Positions 26,423-36,342 are shown, counted from the stretch's first letter. The stretch is DNA of 64,000 bases from Streptomyces pluripotens (GCF_000802245.2 NZ_CP021080.1:7282076-7346075), one strand, 5' to 3'. Notes: a model not told the origin generated them from the letters alone. Made by a program: numbers and translations.

Positions 26423-27382
26423 CTATTTGAGGAGGGCCCGGCTCTGTCGGCGCTGGGCGGCGATCGCCAGGACCGGGAGGGGCGCGATCAGGAGGAGGAA
26501 GACGACCAGGTCCGGCAGGGACTGGATAGAGCTGTTCGGCTGGATGACGATCGTCTGCGTGCGGATGAGCGCGACCGCTGCGATGGGGATCAGCCACCGG
26601 TAATCCCCGGTGGCGGCCGTCGCCATCCACGCGGCGATCAGCGCGGTGACTTCGAGGGCGAACAGGCCGCGTTGGAAGGCCGGGCTGATGGAGATGATGT
26701 GCAGGCCCCCGGTCACGAACATGGCGAGCGCGACGGGGATCAGCCAGCGGTGCGAGTGGCGCCGCAGCCGGCCAGGACGGCAGACCGCCAGCACCGCGCA
26801 TGCGGTGCACAGTGCCCCCGACAGCACCAGGTCACGGGCGGTTATCGGGGCGCCCAGTCCGTAGTAGCCCAGGCCCATCTTGCCCTCGTCGCCGAAGAAC
26901 GTGTTGTTGTTGAACGTGGCACCGGCGTAGATCATCGTTGCTGCGGCGGGCAGCGCGATCCATGGCTTAGCGCGCAGCAGGGCGATCAGGCAGATCAGCG
27001 GAAGCAGCCCGTAGGGCAAGAGCCGTGTCCGCGTGCCGGGACCTTGCGCCCACGGGTACCAGCCAGAGAAGTGGAAGGCGATGGCATGTCGGCCGGGATC
27101 GATGTGCAGTGCCCAGTGCCACACATCCTGCAGGTACGGCACCAGCGCCAGCGCGGCGAGGACGAGAGCGGTCAGATGGATGCCGTCCAGCCACCACGGC
27201 CGGGCCGTGTCGTCGACGACGGCGCGGGCGCGGGCCTGCACCCCGGCACGAGCCAAGGCGACAACTTCTCGCGGCGGGGGCCAGGAGCGGCCGGGATAGG
27301 CCTCGGCCAGGCAGGCCAGCAACTCCTCTCCCTGCCGGGAACGGTAGGGCTCGGGATAGGCCGCAAGCAGCAAACGGTTCAT
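26423..27382 (-). CDS. polytopic membrane protein cotranscribed with a PadR regulator
   Basis: 319 residues. The N-terminus MNRLLLAAYPEPYRSRQGEE is typical of actinobacterial membrane proteins encoded behind PadR regulators. About seven to eight hydrophobic segments follow from residue 68 on. There are no catalytic motifs I recognise. The start overlaps the PadR stop by 4 bp (ATGA), so expression is coupled and repressed by the same regulator. It could be an accessory subunit of a stress or efflux system whose partner is not here. Confidence 0.8.
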   Translation of the reverse strand: MNRLLLAAYPEPYRSRQGEELLACLAEAYPGRSWPPPREVVALARAGVQARARAVVDDTARPWWLDGIHLTALVLAALALVPYLQDVWHWALHIDPGRHAIAFHFSGWYPWAQGPGTRTRLLPYGLLPLICLIALLRAKPWIALPAAATMIYAGATFNNNTFFGDEGKMGLGYYGLGAPITARDLVLSGALCTACAVLAVCRPGRLRRHSHRWLIPVALAMFVTGGLHIISISPAFQRGLFALEVTALIAAWMATAATGDYRWLIPIAAVALIRTQTIVIQPNSSIQSLPDLVVFLLLIAPLPVLAIAAQRRQSRALLK

Positions 27383-27720
27383 GCCGGGGCTGCTCCGACA
27401 TCCCGCGAGCGTCCGATGACGACGGCCGCCGCCTGCTGCATCCGCAGTGCCTCCCGGCTGAGCGTCGCGGTGCCGTCCTCGGTGAGCCGGTAGTAGCGCC
27501 GCGCCCGCCCGTCCACGATCTCCTCATGGTCGGCAGCCACCAGTCCTGCCCGCTCCAACCGCTCCAGTGCGCCATAGAGAGTGCCGACAGCGATCCGGAG
27601 TCGCCCGTCGGTGGTCTGCTCGACAGCCTTGATGATGCCGTACCCGTGCAACGGACCGTCCATGAGCGCAGCAAGGGTGAAGTATTGCGGTTCCGTCAAG
27701 GACGGGTTCTGCCGTGTCAT
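27379..27720 (-). CDS. PadR-family transcriptional regulator
   Basis: 113 residues with the PadR winged helix: QYFTLAALMDGPLHGYGIIK, then VGTLYGALERLERAGLV and the RRYYRLTEDG wing, followed by a short dimerisation helix. PadR proteins repress their own operon and are released by small ligands. A near-perfect palindrome starts ten bases upstream of the ATG. The downstream membrane-protein gene overlaps it. Confidence 0.9.
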   Translation of the reverse strand: MTRQNPSLTEPQYFTLAALMDGPLHGYGIIKAVEQTTDGRLRIAVGTLYGALERLERAGLVAADHEEIVDGRARRYYRLTEDGTATLSREALRMQQAAAVVIGRSRDVGAAPA

Positions 27721-27729
27721 GAGTCGAGC

Positions 27730-27750
27730 ATATATCGAGCTCCGATATAT
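27730..27750. promoter_or_regulatory. probable PadR operator
   Basis: A 21-bp inverted repeat with arms ATATATCGAG and TCCGATATAT (8 of 10 positions symmetric), directly upstream of the PadR start. It is strikingly AT-rich for this DNA. Autoregulation is inferred. Confidence 0.65.
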
Positions 27751-27846
27751 ATCTGCCGACCTTGAGGGATTACCCGCAGCGCCTCCACACCCACCGCGAA
27801 CGTCACCCTCTCCCGACCGGCGGGCGCAGACGGCAGTCTCCTCGAC

Positions 27847-28817
27847 GGGATCGTGTCCCTCGTCGTGGTGTTCGGGATCAGCGGCTGGGAGTGCGCGGGC
27901 GTCTGCCCGGGGCGCACTTCCACGGGTGAGTACCGCTCCCTGAACAGGAGGCGGGCTACCGCGTAACTCTCCTTGGTGAACAGCCAGTTCAACCACGAGG
28001 AGTACACGATGGCCCTGTCCCAGTCTGAGCTGATACGGCTACTGGAGTCACTACGCTCGACCGACGGAATCGAGCTGATCCGCGCCATCGCCGAGCGGAT
28101 GGTGCAGGAGCTGATCGAGGCCGAAGCGAGTGCCCACATCGGCGCCGAGTGGAACGAGCACACGCCGACGCGGACCAACATCCGCAACGGGCACCGCGAG
28201 AAGGTGCTCACCACGCTCGCCGGCGACCTGGACCTGGCGATCCCCAAGGTCCGTACCGGCAGCTTCTTCCCCAGCCTGCTGGAACGCCGACGCCGCATCG
28301 ACCAGGCCCTCTACTTCCTGCGCAACGTCTTCAGCGTGATCGACCGGGACTCCGGCGAGATGGTCGCCGCGACGATCCGCACCATCTTCACCCAGCCCAG
28401 CGCGGAGCTCGTGCGCACCCAGCTGGACACCGTCGCCGACATGCTCGGCACCCAGTTCCCCAAGGTCAAAGCCATGCTGCTGGACGCGAAGGAGGACCTG
28501 ACCGCGTTCGCGGACTTCCCGCCCCGGCACTGGAAGAAGATCCAGTCCACGAACCCGCTGGAACGGATCAACCGCGAGATCAAACGCCGCACCGACGTCG
28601 TCCAGGTCTTCCCCAACGACGACGCCCTGCTGCGGCTGGTCACCGCCGTGCTCTGCGAGACGCACGACGAATGGGTCGCCTTCCCTCGCCGCTACCTACC
28701 CGAAGGCAGCATGGACGAGCTCTACCGAGAACTCCCCGAAAGCGCCCCCGCACTACCCAACACCACCAACACAACGGTCAGTTGATCCCCTACACCACGA
28801 CGAGGGACACGACCCTC
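27847..28817. mobile_element. IS256-family deletion derivative
   Basis: Inverted ends sharing GTGTCCCTCGTCGTGGTGT lie at 27,847-27,880 and 28,783-28,817. A CCTCGAC sequence borders both ends and may be part of the target duplication. The transposase inside has lost its centre, so the copy can move only if an intact relative supplies enzyme. Confidence 0.75.
28009..28785 (+). pseudogene. IS256 (Mutator-type) transposase with internal deletion
   Basis: 258 residues from the ATG at 28,009; intact relatives have about 400-430. The N-terminal part up to RRRIDQALY is normal and is followed directly by FLRNVFSVIDRDSG. The intervening roughly 130 residues, which hold the first two catalytic aspartates, are missing. 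The C-terminal part with NPLERINREIKRRTDVV, containing the final glutamate, is intact. The deletion is in frame, so a protein could still be made and could in principle bind ends or inhibit. Confidence 0.85.
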
Positions 28818-28921
28818 GACCGCGCAGCGTTGGTGGATGCTCGCCGCAACCTGGTCCGAGAGTCGTACGAAACGCCATTTCCGCCGTCGGGTGCGGCGAT
28901 CCTCGTGATGGCAAGGCTTGG

Positions 28922-29983
28922 TCAGGCGTGTGGCAGGCCTTGCCCAGGTCGTCGGGTGGGGTTTGTGGCGCGGGGCGTGAGGCGCTCCCAGTTGCGGTGC
29001 GCGATGTCGGCCTTCTGCTCGTCGGTGAAGGGGGCGTCCTCCAGGAAGGACCGGGCGACGCCGGCGCTGGTGTCCACGTAGGGGAAGCCACCAGGGCGGA
29101 ATCCATAGGTGAAGGGGTAGTCGGTGGAGTACAGCATCCGTTCGGTCCCCACGACTTCGGCTGTCCAGCGGAGGTAGCGGGAGCTGACGGTGCCGCTGCC
29201 GGCGACCCAGAAGTTCTGCTTGAAGTAGTCGGCGAGCGGGCGGGCGAGGCCACCGGCATCGGCGAAGAACCCGGTGTGGTCGAGATAGAAGAGCACGACC
29301 TCTCCCCAATGGCCGGCGATCACCTGGAGATCGGGGTATCGGTCGAAGACACCGGAGAAGATCATCCGCAGGTACTGCACGCCCAGGTCGTAGTACCAGC
29401 CGATCGCAGGCCCTGCCAACGCGGTCCCGATGGGGCCGATGTTGGAGTAGTAGGCGTCCATCACCGCCTGCACAGGCATCTGCGGATGGAAGTGGAGAGG
29501 GACCTGCAGCCGCTCCGCAGCGGCGTACAGCTCGTCGTACTCGGGGTCGTCGGCGAGCTTGGATCCGGTACGCCCGTAGAGCATGGCGCCCGGGAAGCCC
29601 AGCTCGGTGACCGCCCGCTCCAGCTCCGCGGACGCGGCCGACGGCGACTGTGTCGGGATCGCGGCGAACGCCTGGAATCGGTCGGGGTTGTCGGCCACAA
29701 TCGCCGCGAGCTGGTCGTTGGTGTCGCGCGCCACGGCGACCGCATCCGAGTCAGGCAGGTTCTGTACGCCCGGTGACGAGATCGACAGTACCGCCACGTC
29801 GACTCCCTGGTCGTCCATGTGCGCAAGCCTCATATCCGCGGTGTCGCGTAGTCGCTGGGCGACGGGGCCGTCGCCGAACCCCAGGTTCGGTAGTTCCGGC
29901 ACCCCGGACCGCGACCACGCCTCCATGATCGCGGGCAGGACGACGTGCTCTTCCAATGCGACGATCCGCAATCGGTCAGACAT
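28922..29983 (-). CDS. amidohydrolase of the ACMSD / gamma-resorcylate decarboxylase family
   Basis: 353 residues. The metal-binding pattern of this family is complete: ALEEHVVLP at the N-terminus (replacing the usual HxH), the histidine in LHFHPQMP, the histidine in VIAGHWGEV and the aspartate in YSTDYPF. These zinc enzymes decarboxylate aromatic acids such as gamma-resorcylate or aminocarboxymuconate semialdehyde in the cytoplasm. A divergent TetR regulator 92 bases away suggests induction by an aromatic substrate. The closest fit is a resorcylate-type decarboxylase, but the substrate cannot be read from sequence. Confidence 0.85.
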   Translation of the reverse strand: MSDRLRIVALEEHVVLPAIMEAWSRSGVPELPNLGFGDGPVAQRLRDTADMRLAHMDDQGVDVAVLSISSPGVQNLPDSDAVAVARDTNDQLAAIVADNPDRFQAFAAIPTQSPSAASAELERAVTELGFPGAMLYGRTGSKLADDPEYDELYAAAERLQVPLHFHPQMPVQAVMDAYYSNIGPIGTALAGPAIGWYYDLGVQYLRMIFSGVFDRYPDLQVIAGHWGEVVLFYLDHTGFFADAGGLARPLADYFKQNFWVAGSGTVSSRYLRWTAEVVGTERMLYSTDYPFTYGFRPGGFPYVDTSAGVARSFLEDAPFTDEQKADIAHRNWERLTPRATNPTRRPGQGLPHA

Positions 29984-30029
29984 GCAAAGCTCCCCTGCAT
30001 CCAGTTTCCAGTGGAATCACTATATGCGT

Positions 30030-30073
30030 ACCATCGATACTAACGGCGGAATCGTACAAGAGGTATCGTTGGT
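30030..30073. promoter_or_regulatory. inverted repeat in the amidohydrolase/TetR divergent promoter
   Basis: ACCATCGATACT (30,030-30,041) and GGTATCGTTGGT (30,062-30,073) form an imperfect inverted repeat, 10 of 12 symmetric, across the 92-bp divergent gap. The second arm ends three bases before the TetR ATG. It is a good candidate operator for the TetR protein. Confidence 0.55.
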
Positions 30074-30075
30074 CC

Positions 30076-30810
30076 ATGTCGCCACGTCCACTTAGCGGGA
30101 GCAGTGCTTCCGACGCTGCGGCCATCAGTCGCGAACAGGCCCGACAGCGGGTCATCGAGGCCGCCATCGACCTGCTGACGCGAGGGGGTCGCGACGCGGT
30201 CACCACCCGCGCGGTCGCGGAAGCGGCGGGCCTGCAGCCGCCGGCCATCTACCGGCTGTTCGGCGACAAGGACGGGCTGCTCGACGCGGTGGCCGAGCAC
30301 GGCTTCACCGCATTTCTCGCCACCAAGCACGTCGACCCCGACCCGCGGGACCCCGTCGAGGATCTGAGAGCCGGCTGGGACGTCGCGGTTGAGTTCGGCC
30401 TGGCCAATCCCGCGCTGTACACACTGATGTACAGCGAGCCCTCCAGGACCACCTCGGCCGCCTTCAAGGCCGGTATGGAGATCTTGATGAGCCGTATCCG
30501 GCGCCTCGCCGCCAGCGGTTGGCTCCGCGTCGACGAGGAACTCGCGGCCCAGGTCATCCATGCCACAGCGCGCGGCGCAGTGCTCACCTGGCTGTCCCTG
30601 CCGGAGCACCAGCGCAACCCGGCCCTATTGACCACTCTGCGGGAGTCCATGGTCGCCGCCGTGACCAGTCAACGGCCGTCCGTGCAGGACGCGGGGCCGG
30701 CGGGCGCCGCCCGCGCCTTGCGCGCAGCGCTGCCCGAACAGACGACCCTCAGCAGCGCGGAACAACACCTGCTGAGGGAATGGCTGGGCCGCCTCGCCGC
30801 CGACGGCTGA
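30076..30810 (+). CDS. TetR-family regulator
   Basis: 244 residues from the ATG at 30,076 (MSPRPLSGSSASDAA). The helix-turn-helix is clear: RQRVIEAAIDLLTRGGRDAV, TTRAVAEAAGLQPPAIYRLF. The C-terminal ligand-binding domain has the helical pattern of TetR repressors, with PALYTLMYSEPSRTT in the middle. It is divergent from the amidohydrolase gene and probably represses it. Confidence 0.88.
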   Translation: MSPRPLSGSSASDAAAISREQARQRVIEAAIDLLTRGGRDAVTTRAVAEAAGLQPPAIYRLFGDKDGLLDAVAEHGFTAFLATKHVDPDPRDPVEDLRAGWDVAVEFGLANPALYTLMYSEPSRTTSAAFKAGMEILMSRIRRLAASGWLRVDEELAAQVIHATARGAVLTWLSLPEHQRNPALLTTLRESMVAAVTSQRPSVQDAGPAGAARALRAALPEQTTLSSAEQHLLREWLGRLAADG

Positions 30811-31090
30811 GGCGTCGGCGGCTCGTGTTGACGCTCAGAGTGAACCGCCGACTTGTATGGGGGTAGCGGGACGCGGTCGGGTTGGCCGCTCGTAGCGTGC
30901 CGTAGGACACCGTGCCGGGTGACTCGTGAACCGTCTGCCGCCCTCAGGGGCTGGCTCTCCCGGGGTATGTCGCCGGTCCGGTGTCCGTTCGCGGTCTGAC
31001 TCAACAGAGGCGTGTCCCGGCCAGTTGGTTCCGGAAGTCGGCGTGTCGGCCGTGGATGCCCTGTCGTCCGACCGTGAGGAACACTGTCCC

Positions 31091-31690
31091 GTGATATTGC
31101 TCGGTGTCGACCCTCATAAGTCCACCCACACCGCCACCGCCGTCGAGCCGGAATCAAACCAGCAGGTCGGGACGATGCGGATCGAGGCGAGCCTGACGGA
31201 TTACCGGCGACTGCTTGCCTGGGCCAAGCGGTGGCCGCAGCGGAAGTGGGCGGTGGAGAACGCCAACGGGCAGGGCCGGCATCTCGCCCAGTGGCTCATC
31301 GCCCGAGGCGAGAGCGTCGTCGACGTGCCTGCCGCAGCGACCAGCCGAGTGCGTGAGCTCTCCCGGGGCGGGCGGCGCAAGAACGACCAGATCGACGCCG
31401 CGGCCGCAGCCACCGTGGCCTGTCTGCAGGGAGACGGACGCGACGTCGAACCCGAGGATCACACCACCGCGCTGGCCCCCCTGGACGAACGACGGGTCAA
31501 CCTGGCCCAGGCCCGGGTCCGTACGGTCAACCAGCTCCACGCGCTGCTGCGTGATCTGCTGCCCGGAGGCGCCCCGACCCAGCTGTCCGCGGACCTGGCC
31601 GCCAAGCTGCTGCGATCCGTCCGTCCTGCCGGCGACGTCGAGACGGTCCGCAAGGACATCGCCTGTGACAAATACGTTGTTGATCACTGA
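31091..31690 (+). pseudogene. IS110-family transposase, N-terminal fragment
   Basis: It starts at a GTG (VILLGVDPHKSTHTATAVE), with the first catalytic aspartate of the DEDD domain, and includes GRRKNDQIDAAAAATVAC with the expected aspartates. It runs for about 199 residues of some 400, ending at a stop shortly after RKDIACDKY. The serine-nucleophile C-terminal half is absent. The IS3 element starts about 20 bases after the end, so its arrival or a linked deletion probably removed the rest. Confidence 0.8.
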
Positions 31691-31758
31691 GTTGACAGTG
31701 TTCTGGCCTGAACCGCCCCGTGTCAGGTAGAGACTCGATTCCGTGAAAGGATTGAGTC

Positions 31759-32085
31759 ATGGCACGACCCTCCCGTTACCCGCTTGAGCTGCGCCGTCGC
31801 GCGGTGCGCATGGTTGCCGAAGTGCGCGGCGACTACCCGAACGAGACGGCCGCCCTGCAGGCGGTGGCGGACAAGCTCGACATTGGTTCCCGCGAGACGC
31901 TGCGGAACTGGGTGAAGCAGTACGAGATCGACGCGGGGCAGCGTCCAGGGACGACGACGGAGGAGTCCGCCCAGCTCAAGGCGTTGAAGAAGGAGAACGC
32001 TGAGCTGAAGCGGGCGAACGAGATCCTGAAGGCCGCGGCGAGTTTCTTCGCGGCCGAGCTCGACCGGCCACACACGCGCTCGTAG
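31759..32085 (+). CDS. IS3 OrfA (helix-turn-helix and leucine zipper)
   Basis: 108 residues: a helix-turn-helix (YPLELRRRAVRMVAEVRGDY, then ETLRNWVKQYEID) and a coiled coil (LKALKKENAELKRANEILKA). It binds the element ends and is joined to OrfB by a -1 frameshift in active IS3 elements. OrfB runs in the -1 frame across its end. Confidence 0.9.
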   Translation: MARPSRYPLELRRRAVRMVAEVRGDYPNETAALQAVADKLDIGSRETLRNWVKQYEIDAGQRPGTTTEESAQLKALKKENAELKRANEILKAAASFFAAELDRPHTRS

Positions 32086-32978
32086 CGTTCATCGACGAGC
32101 ACCGGGACCGCTTCGGCGGGGTCGAGCCGATCTGCAGAACGCTCACCGCACACGACTGCCAGATCGCCCCTTCCACGTACTACGCCCATAAGAAACGCCT
32201 CGAAACCCCCTCTGCCCGTTCCGTGCGTGACGAGGAGCTCAAGGAGAGGATCCACGAGGTCTACACGTCCAACTACCGTGTCTACGGAGCGAGGAAGATC
32301 TGGCGCGAGCTGAACCGGCAGGGGCATGCGGTGGCCCGCTGCACCGTCGAGCGCCTGATGCGCGAGCTCGGCATCCAGGGCGCGGTGCGCGGCAAACGCG
32401 TCATCACCACGATCCCCGGCGGGCAGGCCGAGCGGGCCCCCGACCTTGTCGACCGCGAGTTCGTCGCCGGCGCCCCGAACCGCTGCTGGGTAGCCGACTT
32501 CACGCACGTGAAGACCTTCGCCGGCGTCGTCTATGTCGCGTTCGTCGTGGACACCTTCTCGCGCCGGATCGTGGGCTGGTCGGCCGCCACGGTGAAGGAG
32601 ACGGTGTTCGTGCTGGACGCCCTGGAGATGGCGATCTGGCAGCGCGACCGGGACCAACACCCCATACAGCCAGGCGAGTTGGTACACCATTCGGACGCCG
32701 GGTCGCAGTACACGAGCTTCCGCCTCGCCGAGCACCTGGACGCCGCCGGCATCGCGGCGAGCATCGGATCCGTCGGTGACGCGTACGACAACGCCCTGAT
32801 GGAGTCCACGATCGGCCTGTACAAAACCGAGCTGATCAAACCCCAGCGCCCCTGGAAGACGCTCTCCCAGGTCGAGCTGGCCACCGCCGAGTGGATCGAC
32901 TGGTACAACCACCGCGTGCGCCACGAGGCGCTAGGAGATCGTGTGCGGGTGCGAATCCCCACCGCCGGACCGCCGTAG
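32079..32978 (+). pseudogene. IS3 OrfB (DDE transposase), 5' part before the intron
   Basis: The integrase-core protein contains CWVADFTHVKT (first aspartate), HHSDAGSQYTS (second) and DNALMESTIGLYKTE (glutamate). Its true sequence stops at WYN or WYNHR (32,909-32,915). After that the frame reads into intron RNA sequence and ends at 32,978. The remaining codons are at 36,436-36,537. If the intron splices from the transcript, a full OrfB could still be made. The visible start at 32,223 is internal; the frame is open from 32,079. Confidence 0.8.
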
Positions 32979-33413
32979 AGGCCCGGTTGAAGCTGGAGGC
33001 AGTCCAACTCAGGGAACGCTGAGGAGGGCGGGAAGCAGCCTCGACAACGTCGGGACGAGTCGGCACTGCCAGACGGCTCGGGTCCGGCTAGCAAGGCCAG
33101 AAGGCGTAACGAAAGTGAATCAGCGTCCGAAGTCCCGTAACAGTACCTCCCGGCTCCAACCTGGCGGATATGGGCCGGGGTTGCAGTACGCGACCCGTCC
33201 TCCAAGGAGATGGGCCGACTCTGAAGCCGCCCGCGGTGAAACGGCTCAGAGGCCACGCTGAATACCTGCGGTGTAGGCGTGGCGATGCTGCCGGGATAGA
33301 GCTGGACGCCGACCTGGCCGAACGACTCCTAGTGAACGTGGGAACCACTCCCGGTCGCCCTCTCGCCGGACATCCGGTGCGGTGATGGGCAGGCCCGTTG
33401 TCGGCTGTTGGCC

Positions 33414-34751
33414 CAGGGCGGTTTCAAAGTCCCGGTGATCACGTGAGTGCGCAGGTCGCGACGGTATGACGATGCGCGGTCGGCCCGGTCCGTACGCAAC
33501 GAAGCTCCGGTTGATGCCGGTGACCGATCAAGTCGCCCGCACCGCCCGGAGCTTCGATGTGCCGTCAGTCTGCCACCGTCTGTCTGATCAAGTCGCCCAC
33601 CCGTCAGCACCGGTTGATCGGACCGCTGGCCCTGCGGCTGCGGACCTTGGCCGACCCCCGGCATCGGCGCGGGAAGCGTCACTCGTTCGTGAGCGTGCTG
33701 CTGGTGGCCTGCTCGGCGGTGCTGACCGGAGCCCGTTCCTTCGCCGCGATCGGCCAGTGGGCAGCGAGCGCCCCGCAGGACACGCTCGCCCGGCTCGGCG
33801 CCCGCGCCACGACGGTCTTGAACGTGCGCATCGCGCCGAGTGCGGCGACCATCCGCCGCGTCCTGAACGCCGCCTGCCCCGGCGGGCTCGCCGACCTGCT
33901 CGGATCCGATCCGGCCGGGGCGGACACCCTCGCGGTGGACGGCAAGAGCGCCCGCGGCTCGCGCCACGGCGAGATCCCGGCCGCCCATCTGCTGGCCGCG
34001 ATCACCGGCGCCGGCCTGACCGTCACCCAACTGCGGGTCCCCGGCAAGACGAACGAAATCACCTGCTTTGACGCCTTGCTGGCGCCCTACGACCTGACCG
34101 GCGTCACGGTCTCCGCGGATGCCCTGCACTGCCAGCGCGATCACGCCCGGTTCCTCGTCGAGGAGAAGAAGGCGCACTACGCCTTCACCGTGAAGCGCAA
34201 CCAGAAGAACCTGCACCGCCAACTCGCCACCCTGCCCTGGGAGAAGGCGAGTGCGAAGTTCTACGACCGCACCGATGCCCACGGACGCCTGGAGACCCGC
34301 GTCGTGCAGGCCCTGACCATCACCGACCTCGGCGTCGACTTCCCCCACGCGGTCCAGGTCGCGAAGATCGTCCGGCACCGCACTCAGCGCAAGACCGGCA
34401 AACGCAGCCGCGAGACGGTCTACGTCATCACGGACCTGGCCAGCCGCGAAGCCTCCCCCGAGCGCATCGCGAAGATCGTCCGCTCGCAGTGGATCATCGA
34501 GAACCGTCTCCACTTCGTCCGAGACACCGCCTTCGCCGAGGACGCCTCCACGGTCCGAACCGGACACGGCCCGGACAACATGGCCACCCTCCGCAGCTTC
34601 GCGATCAACACACTGCGAGCCTCCGGCCACGCGAACATCGCGGCCGGACTCCGCGAGATGTCCTACGACGGCTTCCGCCGACCACTGGACCTCCTCGGCC
34701 TTGCCTGACCAGCGCTCCCACGCAAGATCAAAAGACTTTGCAACAGCCCTG
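33414..34751 (+). mobile_element. ISAs1-family insertion sequence inside the intron
   Basis: 1,338 bp with imperfect terminal inverted repeats of about 26 bp, starting CAGGGC and ending GCCCTG, with CAAAGTC shared inside. The flanking 10-bp sequence GCTGTTGGCC is duplicated exactly (33,404-33,413 and 34,752-34,761), the expected target duplication for this family. It lies between the intron 5' RNA domains and the maturase start. Confidence 0.92.
33557..34708 (+). CDS. ISAs1-family transposase
   Basis: 383 residues, full length for the family. The motifs are LAVDGKSARGS (first aspartate), VTVSADALHCQRDHA (second) and WIIENRLHFVRDTAFAEDAS with the catalytic glutamate, then GHGPDNMATLRSFAINTLR. 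No frameshift is seen, and the ends and target duplication are fresh, so this element is probably active. Confidence 0.93.
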   Translation: MCRQSATVCLIKSPTRQHRLIGPLALRLRTLADPRHRRGKRHSFVSVLLVACSAVLTGARSFAAIGQWAASAPQDTLARLGARATTVLNVRIAPSAATIRRVLNAACPGGLADLLGSDPAGADTLAVDGKSARGSRHGEIPAAHLLAAITGAGLTVTQLRVPGKTNEITCFDALLAPYDLTGVTVSADALHCQRDHARFLVEEKKAHYAFTVKRNQKNLHRQLATLPWEKASAKFYDRTDAHGRLETRVVQALTITDLGVDFPHAVQVAKIVRHRTQRKTGKRSRETVYVITDLASREASPERIAKIVRSQWIIENRLHFVRDTAFAEDASTVRTGHGPDNMATLRSFAINTLRASGHANIAAGLREMSYDGFRRPLDLLGLA

Positions 34752-34871
34752 GCTGTTGGCCGTGGAGTGGGGCGGAGGCCCCGTAGTAGTCCGAGCGCGC
34801 GAAAGGCGCGTACACGGCGAAGGGGGCCAGCAAGTCAGCAGGGAGGGAACTGGAATGCCGGGAGGGCGTTG

Positions 34872-36308
34872 GTGAATACCGACGAACTGGAGTGGGCCTT
34901 GATGAAGGCCGAGCGCCGGGTACTGGAGATCCAGACCAAGCTGCACCGTTGGGCCGTAGATGATCCTCATCGGCGGTTTGACGACCTGTACAACCTCGTG
35001 ACCGACCCCGCGTTCTTGCTTGTCGCATGGGACCGGGTTCGGAGTAACAGGGGAGCCAAAACCGCTGGGGTGGACGGCCGTACGGCTGCGTCCATTTCGC
35101 TGCAGCAGGGCGTCGAGGGTTTTCTCGGCGCGCTGCGTTCCTCTCTGAAGGATCGCAGTTTCCTGCCGCTTCCGGCACGGGAGCGACTGATTCCGAAACC
35201 GGGGTCGACAAAGCGTCGACGCCTGGGAATCAGTACGATCCGCGATCGGGTGGTGCAAGCATCCCTGAAGCTGGTGATGGAACCAATCTTTGAGGCAGAT
35301 TTTCTTCCGTGCTCGTACGGATTCCGCCCCAACTATCGGGTCCACGACGCGGTGTCCGAGGTAAGACACTTGACTTCCCACTCTTACGAATGGGTGGTTG
35401 AGGGTGACATCCGGGCCTGCTTCGACGAGATTGCCCATCCGGCCCTTATGGACCGGGTGCGCCTTCGGATCGGGGACAGACGCGTCCTGGTGCTGGTGAA
35501 AGCCTTTCTGAAAGCGGGCATCCTCACGGAACACGGCTCGTTGAAGGAGAGTAGATCCGGTACTCCGCAAGGTTCGATCCTGTCGCCGTTGCTCAGCAAC
35601 GTCGCCCTCGCCGTCCTGGACGAGCACTTCGCCCAGGCGCCAGGAGGGCCAGCGTCTACACCTAACGAGCGAGCGAAGCGCCGTCGCCGCGGTCTGCCTA
35701 ATTACCGGCTCTGCCGGTACGCGGACGACTGGGTGATTGCGGTTACTGGCACGAAGGAAGACGCCTACACCCTCAAGGAAGAGGCAGCACAGGTGCTCAG
35801 CAGAATGGGGCTGCACCTGTCAGAGGAGAAGACCCTAATCACCCACATCAATGAGGGCGTGGACTTCCTGGGGTGGCGCATCCAACGCCATCGCAAGAAG
35901 GGCACGGACCGATGGTACGTCTACACCTACCCAGCCAAGAAGGCACTTCACGCCGTCATGGCCAAGGTCAAGACGATCTGCCGACAGGTCAACACAAACC
36001 AACCATTGGACGAACTCCTACGCCGACTCAACTCGGTGTTGCGAGGTTGGACCATGTTCTTCCGGCCGGGGGTGTCTAGCGCTACCTTCCAATACCTGAG
36101 CGCCTACGCATGGCGTCGGGTCATCAAATGGATTCGTAGCAAGCACCGCCGAATGAACTGGAAGGAACTGCGTCGCCGTTACTGCGGTGGCGAATGGTGG
36201 CCCAGAGGGCAGGAACGGGATCTATTTGACCCGGCAAAGGTGCGCACTACGCGTTACCGCTACCGAGGATCACGAATTCCGTCCCCCTGGCCGCTGGCGA
36301 TAGCATGA
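34872..36308 (+). CDS. ltrA: group II intron reverse transcriptase/maturase
   Basis: 478 residues from the GTG at 34,872 (VNTDELEWALMKAERRVL). The reverse-transcriptase blocks are complete: RGAKTAGVDG, IPKPGSTKRRRLGI, EGDIRACFDEI, SGTPQGSILSPLLSN, RYADDWVI with the catalytic YADD, and LGWRIQRH. They are followed by the maturase domain X (LRRLNSVLRGWTMFF). The family's GIIM-like end RRRYCGGEWWP is present, but no HNH endonuclease domain follows, so mobility would use nicked or replicating DNA. The protein helps its own intron splice. Confidence 0.92.
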   Translation: MNTDELEWALMKAERRVLEIQTKLHRWAVDDPHRRFDDLYNLVTDPAFLLVAWDRVRSNRGAKTAGVDGRTAASISLQQGVEGFLGALRSSLKDRSFLPLPARERLIPKPGSTKRRRLGISTIRDRVVQASLKLVMEPIFEADFLPCSYGFRPNYRVHDAVSEVRHLTSHSYEWVVEGDIRACFDEIAHPALMDRVRLRIGDRRVLVLVKAFLKAGILTEHGSLKESRSGTPQGSILSPLLSNVALAVLDEHFAQAPGGPASTPNERAKRRRRGLPNYRLCRYADDWVIAVTGTKEDAYTLKEEAAQVLSRMGLHLSEEKTLITHINEGVDFLGWRIQRHRKKGTDRWYVYTYPAKKALHAVMAKVKTICRQVNTNQPLDELLRRLNSVLRGWTMFFRPGVSSATFQYLSAYAWRRVIKWIRSKHRRMNWKELRRRYCGGEWWPRGQERDLFDPAKVRTTRYRYRGSRIPSPWPLAIA

Positions 36309-36342
36309 GGACCGGACGCGGGCCCGAACTGGGGCTTGTGGA

